27,369 nucleotides of DNA from JBAPRR01 sp049281195 (lineage in GTDB: Bacteria; Actinomycetota; Acidimicrobiia; Acidimicrobiales; CAVXTF01), in the NCBI GenBank assembly GCA_049281195.1, contig JBAPRR010000286.1:1-27369 (forward strand). The letters run 5' to 3'. The notes beneath the pieces were generated by a model. That model had not been told where the DNA came from and searched no databases. It saw nothing but the letters and a program-made list of their open reading frames with translations. This document shows, piece after piece, positions 8,489-16,129 of this stretch; positions within the stretch are counted from its first letter, which is position 1, and every line of letters starts with the position of its first letter. Position numbers and translations under genes: made by a program.

Positions 8489-9943
8489 GTGCACGATGCA
8501 TCGCAGGCGCGCCTTGTCATCGCGGGCCTGGGACCGGGCGGCGATGAGCTGGTTCCGGAATCCACCCGGGTAGCAGTCGCAAATGCCGATCGGGTCTTCC
8601 TACGCACCGCCAGACATCCCGGCGCGGCCCTGGTGCTCGACCTGGCCCGGCGGGCCGACACCTTCGATGACATCTACGACTCGTCGGACTCCTTCGACAA
8701 GGTCTACGCGCGGATCGTCGAGACGCTCGTAGATGCAACGTCCGCCGCGTGGCCCGGGACCGTCGTTTATTGCGTCCCCGGTTCCCCGCTCATCTGTGAA
8801 CGGACCGTGGAGCTTCTGCGCGCCGATGGGCGGATCACCACGCAGATCAATCCGGCCATGTCGTTTCTCGACCTGGCCTGGGTCAGGCTCGGAGTAGATC
8901 CGGTGGCCACCTCCGTCAGGTTGATCGACGGGACGGACTTCGCGGCGCAGTCAGCGGGTGAGCGGGGTCCGTTCCTGGTGGCGCAGACCTACAACCGGCA
9001 GATCCTCTCCGAGATCAAGCTGTCTGCGGACCGGCCCCCAGTGGGTCACGACGCGGCAATCCTTCTTCATCACCTCGGCCTCGAAGACGAGATGGTGATC
9101 CCGATCCCCTGGGCCCAGTTGGATCACCGCCGCGAGCCGCAAGCCGATCATCTGACCGCTCTGTGGATTCCGCAGCTCGAGGCTCCCATTGCTTCGGAGA
9201 TGATGCGACTGGTCGAGCTGGTGAGGATCCTGCGCGAACGGTGCCCCTGGGACCGCGAGCAGACCCATGGCTCTCTGGCCAGGCATCTGCTCGAGGAGGC
9301 CTACGAGGCGCTTGATGCGATCGAGGACGTGGCCGCGGCGGGATCCGAGGTGGGAGAGACCGCGATTGCACACCTCGAAGAGGAGCTCGGGGACCTGGTA
9401 TTCCAGGTTGTGTTCCACTCCGCCCTGGCATCTGAACAGGGTTGGTTCACGCTGGCCGACGTGGCGGAGAGACTTCACACCAAGCTCGTGGGACGCCATC
9501 CACACGTCTTCGGCGACGCCTCAGCCGACACGCCAGAGGACGTAGCGCGCCGCTGGGAGCTGCTCAAACGCACCGAGCAGGGCCGTTCGAGCATCGTGGA
9601 CGGGATTCCGAGGGATCTGCCCGCTCTGGCACTGGCGGCCAAGCTTCAGCGCAAGGCCGAGTCGATCGGGATGTCCGACCAGGGGTCCGAAGCCGACGGA
9701 CGGCCAATCCATGATGGGCAGAGAGTCGCACGGGCGCTGGATCGGCTGGGCCACCTGCCCGCAGGGTCGAGCGGGGAGACGCTGGAGGCGGAGCGCCAGA
9801 CGGTCGACGAGGTCGGAGAAGCGCTTCTTGCCCTGGCCAATCTTGCGCGCCGGCTCGGAGTGGATCCAGAGTCGGCGCTACGGGCCCGTGCCGGTCGGTT
9901 GGCCGCGAGCATCCGTGAGGCCGAACAGTCCGGTTCTGGCTGA
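8489..9943 (+). CDS. mazG: MazG nucleoside triphosphate pyrophosphohydrolase fused to an N-terminal tetrapyrrole-methylase-like domain
   Basis: This 484-residue protein starts with GTG. Residues ~8-220 form a SAM-dependent tetrapyrrole methylase-like domain (LVIAGLGPG; VVYCVPGSPLICERTVELL). Residues ~240-470 are the MazG all-alpha NTP pyrophosphatase, with CPWDREQTH, the metal-binding E-E-A-Y-E at 269-273 and E299-x-x-D302. This domain fusion is known from Bacillus YabN and many Gram-positive MazG proteins. MazG hydrolyses aberrant or excess NTPs to NMP and pyrophosphate. The role of the fused methylase domain is not established. It sits in the conserved mfd-mazG-eno order and is probably co-transcribed with the lipoprotein gene 19 bases upstream. 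Confidence 0.93.
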   Translation: MHDASQARLVIAGLGPGGDELVPESTRVAVANADRVFLRTARHPGAALVLDLARRADTFDDIYDSSDSFDKVYARIVETLVDATSAAWPGTVVYCVPGSPLICERTVELLRADGRITTQINPAMSFLDLAWVRLGVDPVATSVRLIDGTDFAAQSAGERGPFLVAQTYNRQILSEIKLSADRPPVGHDAAILLHHLGLEDEMVIPIPWAQLDHRREPQADHLTALWIPQLEAPIASEMMRLVELVRILRERCPWDREQTHGSLARHLLEEAYEALDAIEDVAAAGSEVGETAIAHLEEELGDLVFQVVFHSALASEQGWFTLADVAERLHTKLVGRHPHVFGDASADTPEDVARRWELLKRTEQGRSSIVDGIPRDLPALALAAKLQRKAESIGMSDQGSEADGRPIHDGQRVARALDRLGHLPAGSSGETLEAERQTVDEVGEALLALANLARRLGVDPESALRARAGRLAASIREAEQSGSG

Positions 9944-9984
9944 AAGAACGAAAAAGCTTCTGATATCAAGACAAAACAGGAGGT

Positions 9985-10015
9985 CCGGGGGATTCCGCCA
10001 GGTGCGGAACCCCGG
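9985..10015 (+). other. Strong hairpin between mazG and eno, with an orphan AGGAGGT just before it
   Basis: The left arm 9985-9998 and right arm 10004-10015 (GCGGAACCCCGG) pair over 12 base pairs, with a 2-base bulge and a 5-base loop (CAGGT). A perfect anti-16S-complementary AGGAGGT at 9978-9984 directly precedes the stem but has no start codon at normal distance; the nearest GTG at 10002 opens only a 6-codon frame. No T-run follows. A -10-like TAACTT at 10020-10025 follows, giving a possible eno start site near 10032. The hairpin could be a weak terminator after mazG, an RNA-stability element, or part of eno leader control. Confidence 0.4.
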
Positions 10016-10053
10016 AAGCTAACTTTGACCACACCAACCCCAGGGGTTTCGAG

Positions 10054-11349
10054 ATGAGCAGTATCGAGCAGGTAATAGGCCGCGAGGTCCTCGACTCCCG
10101 CGGCAACCCCACGGTCGAGGCCGAAGTGGTGCTCGACACGGGTGCCACCGGCGTGGCAATCGTGCCGTCCGGCGCGTCCACCGGAACCTACGAAGCCACC
10201 GAATGGCGTGACGGGGGACCGCGTTACGGAGGCAAGGGCGTCTTAGGGGCGGTCGAGCATGTGAACGGTGAGATTTCCGGGATCCTCGAAGGCTTCGATG
10301 CTCTCGACCAGCGCGCCGTCGACTACTGCCTGATCGATCTGGACGGGACGCCTACCAAGGGTCGCCTCGGGGCGAACGCGATCCTGGCGGTGTCTCTTGC
10401 GGTGGCACGAGCCGCCGCCGCCGAGCTCGACATACCGCTGTACCGGTATGTCGGCGGGGCGAACGCGCATGTCCTTCCCGTTCCGATGTTGAACGTCATC
10501 AACGGCGGGCTGCACGCAGACAACGACGTGGATCTGCAGGAGTTCATGCTGTTCCCCGTCGGCGCGGCGTCCTTCTCCGAAGCGATCCGTTGGGGTGCGG
10601 AGACTTATCACGCTCTCAAAAAGGTCCTCCAAGGACGCGGACTGTCCACGACGGTCGGTGACGAAGGTGGTTTTGCTCCCGATCTTCCGTCGAACGAGAC
10701 AGCGCTCGAGCTGCTCGTCGAGGCGATCGAGCAAGCGGGAAGAACGCCGGGGGAAGAAGTCGCCATTGCATTGGATCCTGCATCAACCGAGTTCTGGCGC
10801 GACGGCAAGTATGTGCTCAAGAGCGAAGGTCGCGAGCTGTCTGCAGCGGAGATGGTCGACTTCTGGGTAGATCTTGTGGGGCGGTACCCCATCCTTTCTA
10901 TAGAAGACGGAATGGCCGAAGAAGACTGGGACGGGTGGGCCGCGCTGACCGACAAGTTGGGGAGTCGTATCCAGCTCGTGGGCGACGACGTCTTCGTGAC
11001 CAATCCGGCGCGTCTGGCTCGCGGCATCGCGCAGGGCGTCGCCAATTCAGTGCTCGTGAAGGTCAATCAGATCGGGACACTCACCGAAACACTCGAGACG
11101 ATGGACGTGGCCAGTCGTGCTGCGTACACGTCGGTTATGTCTCACCGTTCGGGTGACACCGAGGACACCACGATCGCCGATCTGGCGGTGGCCACCAACT
11201 GCGGACAGATAAAGGCCGGGGCTCCGGCGCGCTCGGATCGTGTCGCAAAGTACAACCGGCTTTTGCGCATCGAGGAGGACCTGGCCGAGTCGGCCGGGTT
11301 CCTGGGTCGTAGCGCTCTCGCCGGGCCGGCCGGCCGAGGGGGGCAATGA
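10054..11349 (+). CDS. eno: Enolase (phosphopyruvate hydratase)
   Basis: This 431-residue protein is full length for bacterial enolase, which interconverts 2-phosphoglycerate and phosphoenolpyruvate in the cytoplasm. Visible landmarks are GREVLDSRGNPTVE at the N-terminus, the active-site loop GASTG at 40-44, VINGGLHADN, GDEGGFAPDL, the metal-binding D/E residues in SIEDGMAEEDW and VGDDVFVTN, the catalytic Lys336 in the signature VLVKVNQIGTLTE, and SHRSGDTEDT. Small departures from the usual consensus (TEWRDG for ELRDG, GGLHADN for GGSHADN) do not touch catalytic residues. A TTA codon is present at 10243-10245, notable in a highly expressed gene. The gene overlaps the next one by ATGA, linking glycolysis and the division gene in one transcript, as in other actinobacteria. 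Confidence 0.98.
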   Translation: MSSIEQVIGREVLDSRGNPTVEAEVVLDTGATGVAIVPSGASTGTYEATEWRDGGPRYGGKGVLGAVEHVNGEISGILEGFDALDQRAVDYCLIDLDGTPTKGRLGANAILAVSLAVARAAAAELDIPLYRYVGGANAHVLPVPMLNVINGGLHADNDVDLQEFMLFPVGAASFSEAIRWGAETYHALKKVLQGRGLSTTVGDEGGFAPDLPSNETALELLVEAIEQAGRTPGEEVAIALDPASTEFWRDGKYVLKSEGRELSAAEMVDFWVDLVGRYPILSIEDGMAEEDWDGWAALTDKLGSRIQLVGDDVFVTNPARLARGIAQGVANSVLVKVNQIGTLTETLETMDVASRAAYTSVMSHRSGDTEDTTIADLAVATNCGQIKAGAPARSDRVAKYNRLLRIEEDLAESAGFLGRSALAGPAGRGGQ

Positions 11350-11909
11350 AGATCGACAGAGATTCCTCCGACGGGCGCAAGGAGCCTTCCGCGCCGCCGA
11401 CCCGGATGCAGCGCCGCAAGGCGATCCGTCGCCGGCAGGCCCGTGTGGTGATGATCACGTGTGCGGCGTTCTGTGTGATCGTCCTGGCCACGAGCTTTCC
11501 CGCGGCCGCCCTGCTCCATCAGCGCAACGCCATTTCCGGCGACAAGGCGGAACTGGCGAAGCTTCAAGCTGGAAACGTTGCCTTGGAACGACAGGCAGTA
11601 GAGCTGTCTCAGCCAGGCACGGTCTCGAATCTGGCGCACCGCGATTACGACATGGTGAAGTCGGGCTCCAAGGCCTACACCGTGCTTCCCGCGGCGGGAA
11701 GCGACACCACGGGTTCATCAGACGGGAGAAGCTCGTTGAACCAGGGGCCCATCGCTCCGGGGTCCAGCCAGTCCGTATCCCTCGTCGACGGTTCTGCGGC
11801 GAGCCCCCCTGCGGGCGCCAGCCACTCACGATCGACTGCCGCCGGCCACGGCGCGTTTTCGCCGGGGCTGTGGGATCGGGTGCTCGACACGCTCGAGTTC
11901 TGGCGCTGA
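11346..11909 (+). CDS. DivIC/FtsB-like septum formation initiator protein
   Basis: This 187-residue bitopic membrane protein has a basic cytoplasmic N-terminus (residues ~18-33, RMQRRKAIRRRQAR), one transmembrane helix at ~34-57, then a short extracytoplasmic coiled coil (~58-95, ISGDKAELAKLQAGNVALER) and a conserved NLAHRDYDMVKSGSKAY segment. A Ser/Gly/Ala-rich tail follows. This is the layout of the DivIC/FtsB family, which forms the FtsQ-FtsB-FtsL complex activating septal peptidoglycan synthesis. The position directly behind eno, overlapping it by 4 bases (ATGA, 11346-11349), matches the mycobacterial locus. The ~85-residue C-terminal tail is longer than in E. coli FtsB but common in actinobacteria. 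Confidence 0.9.
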   Translation: MKIDRDSSDGRKEPSAPPTRMQRRKAIRRRQARVVMITCAAFCVIVLATSFPAAALLHQRNAISGDKAELAKLQAGNVALERQAVELSQPGTVSNLAHRDYDMVKSGSKAYTVLPAAGSDTTGSSDGRSSLNQGPIAPGSSQSVSLVDGSAASPPAGASHSRSTAAGHGAFSPGLWDRVLDTLEFWR

Positions 11910-11920
11910 GAGCCTTCGGC

Positions 11921-11926
11921 TAGAAC
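11921..11926 (+). promoter_or_regulatory. -10-like box upstream of the DUF501 gene
   Basis: TAGAAC is separated by exactly 6 bases from the GTG at 11933, the spacing expected for a leaderless transcript. The last base of the hexamer departs from consensus, so strength is uncertain. Confidence 0.35.
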
Positions 11927-11932
11927 GGCGAC

Positions 11933-12439
11933 GTGCCAGCCGCCGATGATCCGGACCCCGATGAATCCAAAGATCGCGACCTCGTGGCGAAGCTCCTCGG
12001 TAGGGAGCCGAGCGCACGGTTCGAAGTAGCGGTCAGGCGGAAAGACGGTTCGCCCGTTGTAATCCGAAACGCTCCTCTGCTCGACGACGGCACCCCGATG
12101 CCGACCCGTTACTGGCTCGTCGACCGCAAGCTCACAGAAGCCGTCAGCAGGCTCGAGTCGACCGGCGGAGTCAAGCGAGCCGAGGTGGAGACTGATGCCG
12201 ACGAGGTGGCCGCCTCCCATGCTCGCTACGCGATCGAGCGCGACAAGGAGATCGCTTTCGAGCACGTCGGTCCCCGGCCGTCGGGAGGAGTGGGAGGAAC
12301 ACGCCTGGGGGTGAAATGCCTGCACGCGCATTTGGCCTGGTTTCTGGCCGGTGGAGACGATCCGGTTGGACGGTGGACGGTCGCGCAACTGGGAGCCGCA
12401 GTGATCTCCGACATCGATTGTGACCTTGACCAGGTATGA
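11933..12439 (+). CDS. DUF501 family protein
   Basis: This 168-residue soluble protein starts with GTG. It shows the features I associate with DUF501: an early VAKLLGREPSARFEVAVR segment, PMPTRYWLVD, a region rich in acidic and basic residues, and the Gly-rich GGVGGTRLGVKCLHAHLAW near the C-terminus with a conserved Cys-x-His-x-His cluster (C-L-H-A-H). The biochemical function is unknown. The Cys/His cluster could bind a metal, but this is inference. The gene almost always sits between divIC/ftsB and ppx in actinobacteria and does so here. Confidence 0.9.
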   Translation: MPAADDPDPDESKDRDLVAKLLGREPSARFEVAVRRKDGSPVVIRNAPLLDDGTPMPTRYWLVDRKLTEAVSRLESTGGVKRAEVETDADEVAASHARYAIERDKEIAFEHVGPRPSGGVGGTRLGVKCLHAHLAWFLAGGDDPVGRWTVAQLGAAVISDIDCDLDQV

Positions 12440-12494
12440 GGCGGCACTCGACCGATTCGATGCCTTAGCACTCTGAAGGCCTCGTCCCATGTGC

Positions 12495-12500
12495 TAGATC
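12495..12500 (+). promoter_or_regulatory. -10-like box upstream of ppx
   Basis: TAGATC is followed by 6 bases and then the ATG at 12507. The gap itself contains GGGAG, which could also serve as a very close Shine-Dalgarno element, so leaderless and leadered translation are both possible. Confidence 0.35.
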
Positions 12501-12506
12501 GGGAGC

Positions 12507-13448
12507 ATGGCCGAACATCAGTCCGAGAGTGCCGTTGCCGCGTTGGACTGTGGGACGAACTCCACACGTCTTCTGGTCGCTTCTCGCTCCGGCGAGATGT
12601 TGGACAGACAGATGCGGGTCACCCGACTGGGTGAAGGAGTCGACACCGCCCACAAATTGGCTCCGGAAGCAATGGAGCGGACGCTCGCGGTGCTCAGCGA
12701 CTACCGAAAGATCATGGACCGTTTCGGTGTCGAGAAAGCGAGGATGGTCGCCACATCGGCTGCCCGGGACGCGAGCAATTCCGCGGAGTTCCTTTCGGCA
12801 GCGCAACAGGTGACCGGAGTGGTCCCCGAGCTGCTGTCCGGAGACGAGGAGGGTCGCCTTTCATTCAGAGGGGCGACCGCAGACCTGCCGGACACGATCG
12901 CCGGAACCGCAGAGCTGATCGTCGATATCGGTGGCGGGTCGACCGAGCTGGTGGCCGGTGTCCCCGGTGCGGCCGACGACTCGATCACCGTGCTCTCGTT
13001 GAACATCGGTTGCGTTCGTGTGACGGAGCGGTTCTTCTCCACCGATCCTCCCGCACCGGCGGAGGTCGACAAAGCCCGCGACGCGGTGGCAGAAGAGCTC
13101 GAAAGGATCAGGCCGCAGTTTTCCAGTGTCGGTCCCGGCGGGCGGCTGGTCGGGCTCGCGGGCACGGTATCCACCCTGGGTTCGCTTTCAATCGGGATCG
13201 CAGACTATGAGCGCGATCGCGTGCACCATCTGGTGCTCAGTTCACAAGACGTGAACACCTGGCTGGGCCGCCTGGCCGCAGAACCAGCGTCTGAACGGGC
13301 GAAAAGACCGGGCATGGAGCCGGGTAGGGCAGATGTCATCGTCGGAGGAGTCCTGATACTCGCCGAGGTCATGGCGGTTTTCGGTCGACAAAACTGCCTG
13401 GTCTCAGAGGCCGACATCCTCGACGGCATGGTGGCGAGCCTGCGATGA
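12507..13448 (+). CDS. ppx: Exopolyphosphatase / guanosine pentaphosphate phosphohydrolase (Ppx/GppA family)
   Basis: This 313-residue protein consists of the two-part actin-like ATPase fold of Ppx/GppA enzymes and lacks the C-terminal HD-like domain of the E. coli enzymes, as usual for the short actinobacterial forms. Landmarks are the phosphate-binding loop DCGTNSTRLLV near residue 14, MVATSAARDASN, LSGDEEGRLSFRGA, the second glycine loop LIVDIGGGSTELV near residue 140, and LNIGCVRVTERF. It removes terminal phosphates from polyphosphate or pppGpp; which substrate dominates cannot be read from sequence. Its place after DUF501 equals that of M. tuberculosis ppx1 (Rv1026). Confidence 0.93.
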   Translation: MAEHQSESAVAALDCGTNSTRLLVASRSGEMLDRQMRVTRLGEGVDTAHKLAPEAMERTLAVLSDYRKIMDRFGVEKARMVATSAARDASNSAEFLSAAQQVTGVVPELLSGDEEGRLSFRGATADLPDTIAGTAELIVDIGGGSTELVAGVPGAADDSITVLSLNIGCVRVTERFFSTDPPAPAEVDKARDAVAEELERIRPQFSSVGPGGRLVGLAGTVSTLGSLSIGIADYERDRVHHLVLSSQDVNTWLGRLAAEPASERAKRPGMEPGRADVIVGGVLILAEVMAVFGRQNCLVSEADILDGMVASLR

Positions 13449-13470
13449 GGGTCACACGGGCGATACCGGA

Positions 13471-13486
13471 GCATCAATCGTGATGC
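13471..13486 (+). other. Small hairpin between ppx and the large glycosyltransferase gene
   Basis: GCATCA (13471-13476), loop ATCG, TGATGC (13481-13486) form a perfect 6-bp stem in the 65-base gap. No T-run follows, so terminator function is doubtful. Confidence 0.2.
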
Positions 13487-13501
13487 CCGGGGTCCGGCTT
13501 T

Positions 13502-13507
13502 TATGCT
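13502..13507 (+). promoter_or_regulatory. -10 box of a probable leaderless promoter
   Basis: TATGCT, a good -10 match, is followed by exactly 6 bases and the ATG at 13514. There is no Shine-Dalgarno site, so the messenger most likely begins at the start codon. Confidence 0.5.
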
Positions 13508-13513
13508 GGGGCA

Positions 13514-16078
13514 ATGTCGTCAGCGCCGGTCAAAGCCGAAGGAACTGACGCGCCCATCCACGTCTGCACCATCATTGCCCGCAATTATCTGCCGGCGGCG
13601 AGGGTTCTCGCCGCATCGGTGAAGCGTCACCATCGGGATGGCTCGGTCACCGTCGTCGTGATCGACGACGTGAACGAAGAGGTTGACGCCGCAGTCGAAC
13701 CCTTCGATGTGGTGAGGCCCGAGGATCTCCTCGGTGCCGCCGAAGCTCACCGGATGGCGGCCATCTACGACCTGACCGAGTTCGCCACGTCGTTGAAGCC
13801 GTGGATCCTCGAGTATCTGCTCGACCACGGAGCAGATGCGGTGCTTTATCTGGATCCTGACATCTGTGTGTACTGCCCTCTCGGAGAATTGGCTGACGCG
13901 GCGCGCCGGTCTGAAGTGGTTGTGATGCCGCATTCGCGGGCACCGCTTCCCCGAGACAACAAGATGACGAGTGAGAGTGCGCTTCTGGCGTCCGGCGTTT
14001 ACAACCTCGGGTTCATCGCTGTGGGTGAGAGATCGAGATCGTTTCTTTCGTTTTGGAAGGAGCGACTGCTCCGAGAATGCGTAAAAGATCCCGGGAACAT
14101 GCGGTTCGTGGATCAGAGATGGATCGATTTCGTCCCCGGAATGTTCGACTGCAACATCGTCAGGGAACCACGATGGAATGTCGCGTACTGGAATCTTCAC
14201 GAACGCGACGTGTCGTGGACCGGAACCGGCTACGAGGTGGACGGGAAACCTCTCGGCTTCTTTCACTTCAGCGGCTATTCGCCCGCGGCGCGGCACATGC
14301 TGTCGAACCACCAGATCGAGCGGCCGCGGGTTCTTCTTTCCGACCGGCCGGACCTGATCCGGTTGTGCGACGAATACGGAAACGCGATTGAAGCGCAAGG
14401 CTTGGATCCGCAATCCACCTCTTACGAGTACGGCTTGTCCAAGGGTGCGAACGGATTGCTTCTGGATCGACATGTAAGAACCATCTATCGGAGGTGGGTG
14501 CTGGCATGGGACGCGGGAGGCCTCGAAGATGAGCCGCCCGATCCATTCGAATCACAGGGAGCGAAGGAGATCGTCGAGCGCCTCAATCAGATCGTGGACA
14601 ACCCGGCCGGACCGTCGCGCCTGACCCTCTATCAGGGAACGCTTTACGCATACATGCCCGAGGTACAGGCGCGGTTCGCCGATCCGCAAGGCGATGACTT
14701 CGCGGGCTTCATTAAATGGCTGAAGAACGAAGCCGCGGAAGGCAGAGTGGATCCCCGACTGGTACCAGAACCCGCGTCTGGCCGGGGTGTGGCGCCGGGG
14801 GACCAAAGCAGCACCAAGCCGCGGTTTGCTCCCGCAGCCGACCTGGCGGCCTCGGGGTTCACCGTGGCCGGGTATCTGGACGCATCGCACAGCATCGGTG
14901 AATTGGGCCGGCTGGCCATCTCTTCAGTTCGTGCGTCGAACGTGCCATTTCGCACCCTGCTCTACAAAAGCGATGGTGGCGGATCGGTGCTGACCGGTCA
15001 ATCGACAGAGTTGGCCCGGGGCAAACCGACTGCGACGACGCTCGATTTCGACACCAATCTCGTCGTCGTGAACGCGGATCAGATGCCCGAGTTCGCAGCA
15101 ACTGCCGGGCCCGGATTCTTTGACGGCAGGTACACGATCGCACAGTGGGCGTGGGAGCTCGAGCAATTTCCGGACCGGTGGAGTCATTCGTTCGATCGCG
15201 TGGACGAGGTGTGGGCGATATCCGAGTTCGCGCGGCAATCGATTCAAGCGGCAACCCACAAACCCGTCGTGACGGTGCCCCCGCCGATCGTCGCCCCTCA
15301 GGTCGACCCGGCGATGGGCCGCGCCGCCTTCGGACTGCCGTCGGATCGTTACATGTTCCTTTTCTGCTTCGATCTGAACAGCGTGGTCGACCGGAAGAAC
15401 CCGCTGGACCTCATCGCCGCGTTCAAGCTCGCGTTCACCACGAACGAAGGCCCCGTCCTTGTGATCAAGACCTCCAATGGCGAAACGTTGCCCATGGATC
15501 TAGAAAAGGTGCGCTGCGCGGCACTAGGGCGTCCCGACATTGTGGTGATCGACGGAGCCAGATGGCCCGAGGACAAGCTCGGAGCTCTCATGGAGACGGC
15601 CGACTGCTATGTGTCGCTTCACCGCGCAGAGGGTTTCGGGCTGACGATGGGGGAGTCGATGGCTCTCGGCAAGCCTGTCATCGCCACCGCCTACTCGGGG
15701 AACATGGAATTCATGAACGCGGACAACAGCTTTCTGGTCCCGTTCTCGTGGGCCACAGTGCCCCGGGGAGCTGATCCGTATCCGGTGGGAGCCAGGTGGG
15801 CGCAGCCCGATGTAGAAGCGGCTTCCGACTTGATGCGAAAGGTGCTATCCGACCCCGAGCTCGCCGCCGCGGTGGCAAATCGCGGCCGGCATGACGTGGA
15901 GACCAACCACAATCCCGCGGCGCGGGGCTCCGTCGTGAAGGCCCGTTTCGAAGAGATCGCCGCGGTGCGACCCCCAATCCCGAAACAACGTCGCGAGCAC
16001 AGTCAGATGGATGAAGCGGTGAGGATCGCCAAAGTTGCGCTCAGACGGTTGAAAGGCGCGGCGCCACGGTCATCGTGA
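13514..16078 (+). CDS. Two-domain glycosyltransferase: GT-A (GT8-like) N-terminal half fused to GT4-type C-terminal half
   Basis: This is an 854-residue protein. Residues ~10-270 resemble a GT-A nucleotide-diphospho-sugar transferase: CTIIARNYLPAARVLAASV, a D-x-D motif at D114-P-D116 within YLDPDICVY, and a downstream GVYNLGFIAVG. Residues ~270-430 are a mainly helical linker. Residues ~445-830 are a GT-B group 1 region with AQWAWELEQFPDRW, CFDLNSVVDRKNP and the E-x7-E motif at E706-E714 in HRAEGFGLTMGESMALGKPV. The C-terminal region matches block by block the enzyme encoded at 2030-3622. Two catalytic domains suggest two successive sugar additions, possibly to the same surface glycan. The D-x-D motif predicts metal dependence for the N-terminal half. 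Substrates are unknown. The gene starts a new transcription unit after ppx. Confidence 0.88.
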   Translation: MSSAPVKAEGTDAPIHVCTIIARNYLPAARVLAASVKRHHRDGSVTVVVIDDVNEEVDAAVEPFDVVRPEDLLGAAEAHRMAAIYDLTEFATSLKPWILEYLLDHGADAVLYLDPDICVYCPLGELADAARRSEVVVMPHSRAPLPRDNKMTSESALLASGVYNLGFIAVGERSRSFLSFWKERLLRECVKDPGNMRFVDQRWIDFVPGMFDCNIVREPRWNVAYWNLHERDVSWTGTGYEVDGKPLGFFHFSGYSPAARHMLSNHQIERPRVLLSDRPDLIRLCDEYGNAIEAQGLDPQSTSYEYGLSKGANGLLLDRHVRTIYRRWVLAWDAGGLEDEPPDPFESQGAKEIVERLNQIVDNPAGPSRLTLYQGTLYAYMPEVQARFADPQGDDFAGFIKWLKNEAAEGRVDPRLVPEPASGRGVAPGDQSSTKPRFAPAADLAASGFTVAGYLDASHSIGELGRLAISSVRASNVPFRTLLYKSDGGGSVLTGQSTELARGKPTATTLDFDTNLVVVNADQMPEFAATAGPGFFDGRYTIAQWAWELEQFPDRWSHSFDRVDEVWAISEFARQSIQAATHKPVVTVPPPIVAPQVDPAMGRAAFGLPSDRYMFLFCFDLNSVVDRKNPLDLIAAFKLAFTTNEGPVLVIKTSNGETLPMDLEKVRCAALGRPDIVVIDGARWPEDKLGALMETADCYVSLHRAEGFGLTMGESMALGKPVIATAYSGNMEFMNADNSFLVPFSWATVPRGADPYPVGARWAQPDVEAASDLMRKVLSDPELAAAVANRGRHDVETNHNPAARGSVVKARFEEIAAVRPPIPKQRREHSQMDEAVRIAKVALRRLKGAAPRSS

Positions 16079-16116
16079 GGCAGCGGCGCGGGTCCGGGCA
16101 CCAGGACGAAGGTGGT

Positions 16117-16122
16117 TACATT
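16117..16122 (+). promoter_or_regulatory. -10 box that selects the aminotransferase start codon
   Basis: TACATT lies 7 bases before the ATG at 16130. An upstream in-frame GTG at 16112 would place this box inside the gene, so the box argues for the ATG. No Shine-Dalgarno site precedes either codon. Confidence 0.45.
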
Positions 16123-16129
16123 GCGTGAG

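Noticed and set aside
11675..12490. 271-codon minus-strand open frame over the divIC-like and DUF501 genes
   Set aside because: Low-complexity Ser/Arg-rich translation, antisense to conserved genes.
13520..14473. 317-codon minus-strand open frame
   Set aside because: It is antisense to the N-terminal half of the double glycosyltransferase, which has clear motifs; the mirror translation has none.
16112..16129. GTG at 16112 as the aminotransferase start
   Set aside because: A -10 box (16117-16122) would then lie inside the coding region, and the family N-terminus begins right after the ATG at 16130.
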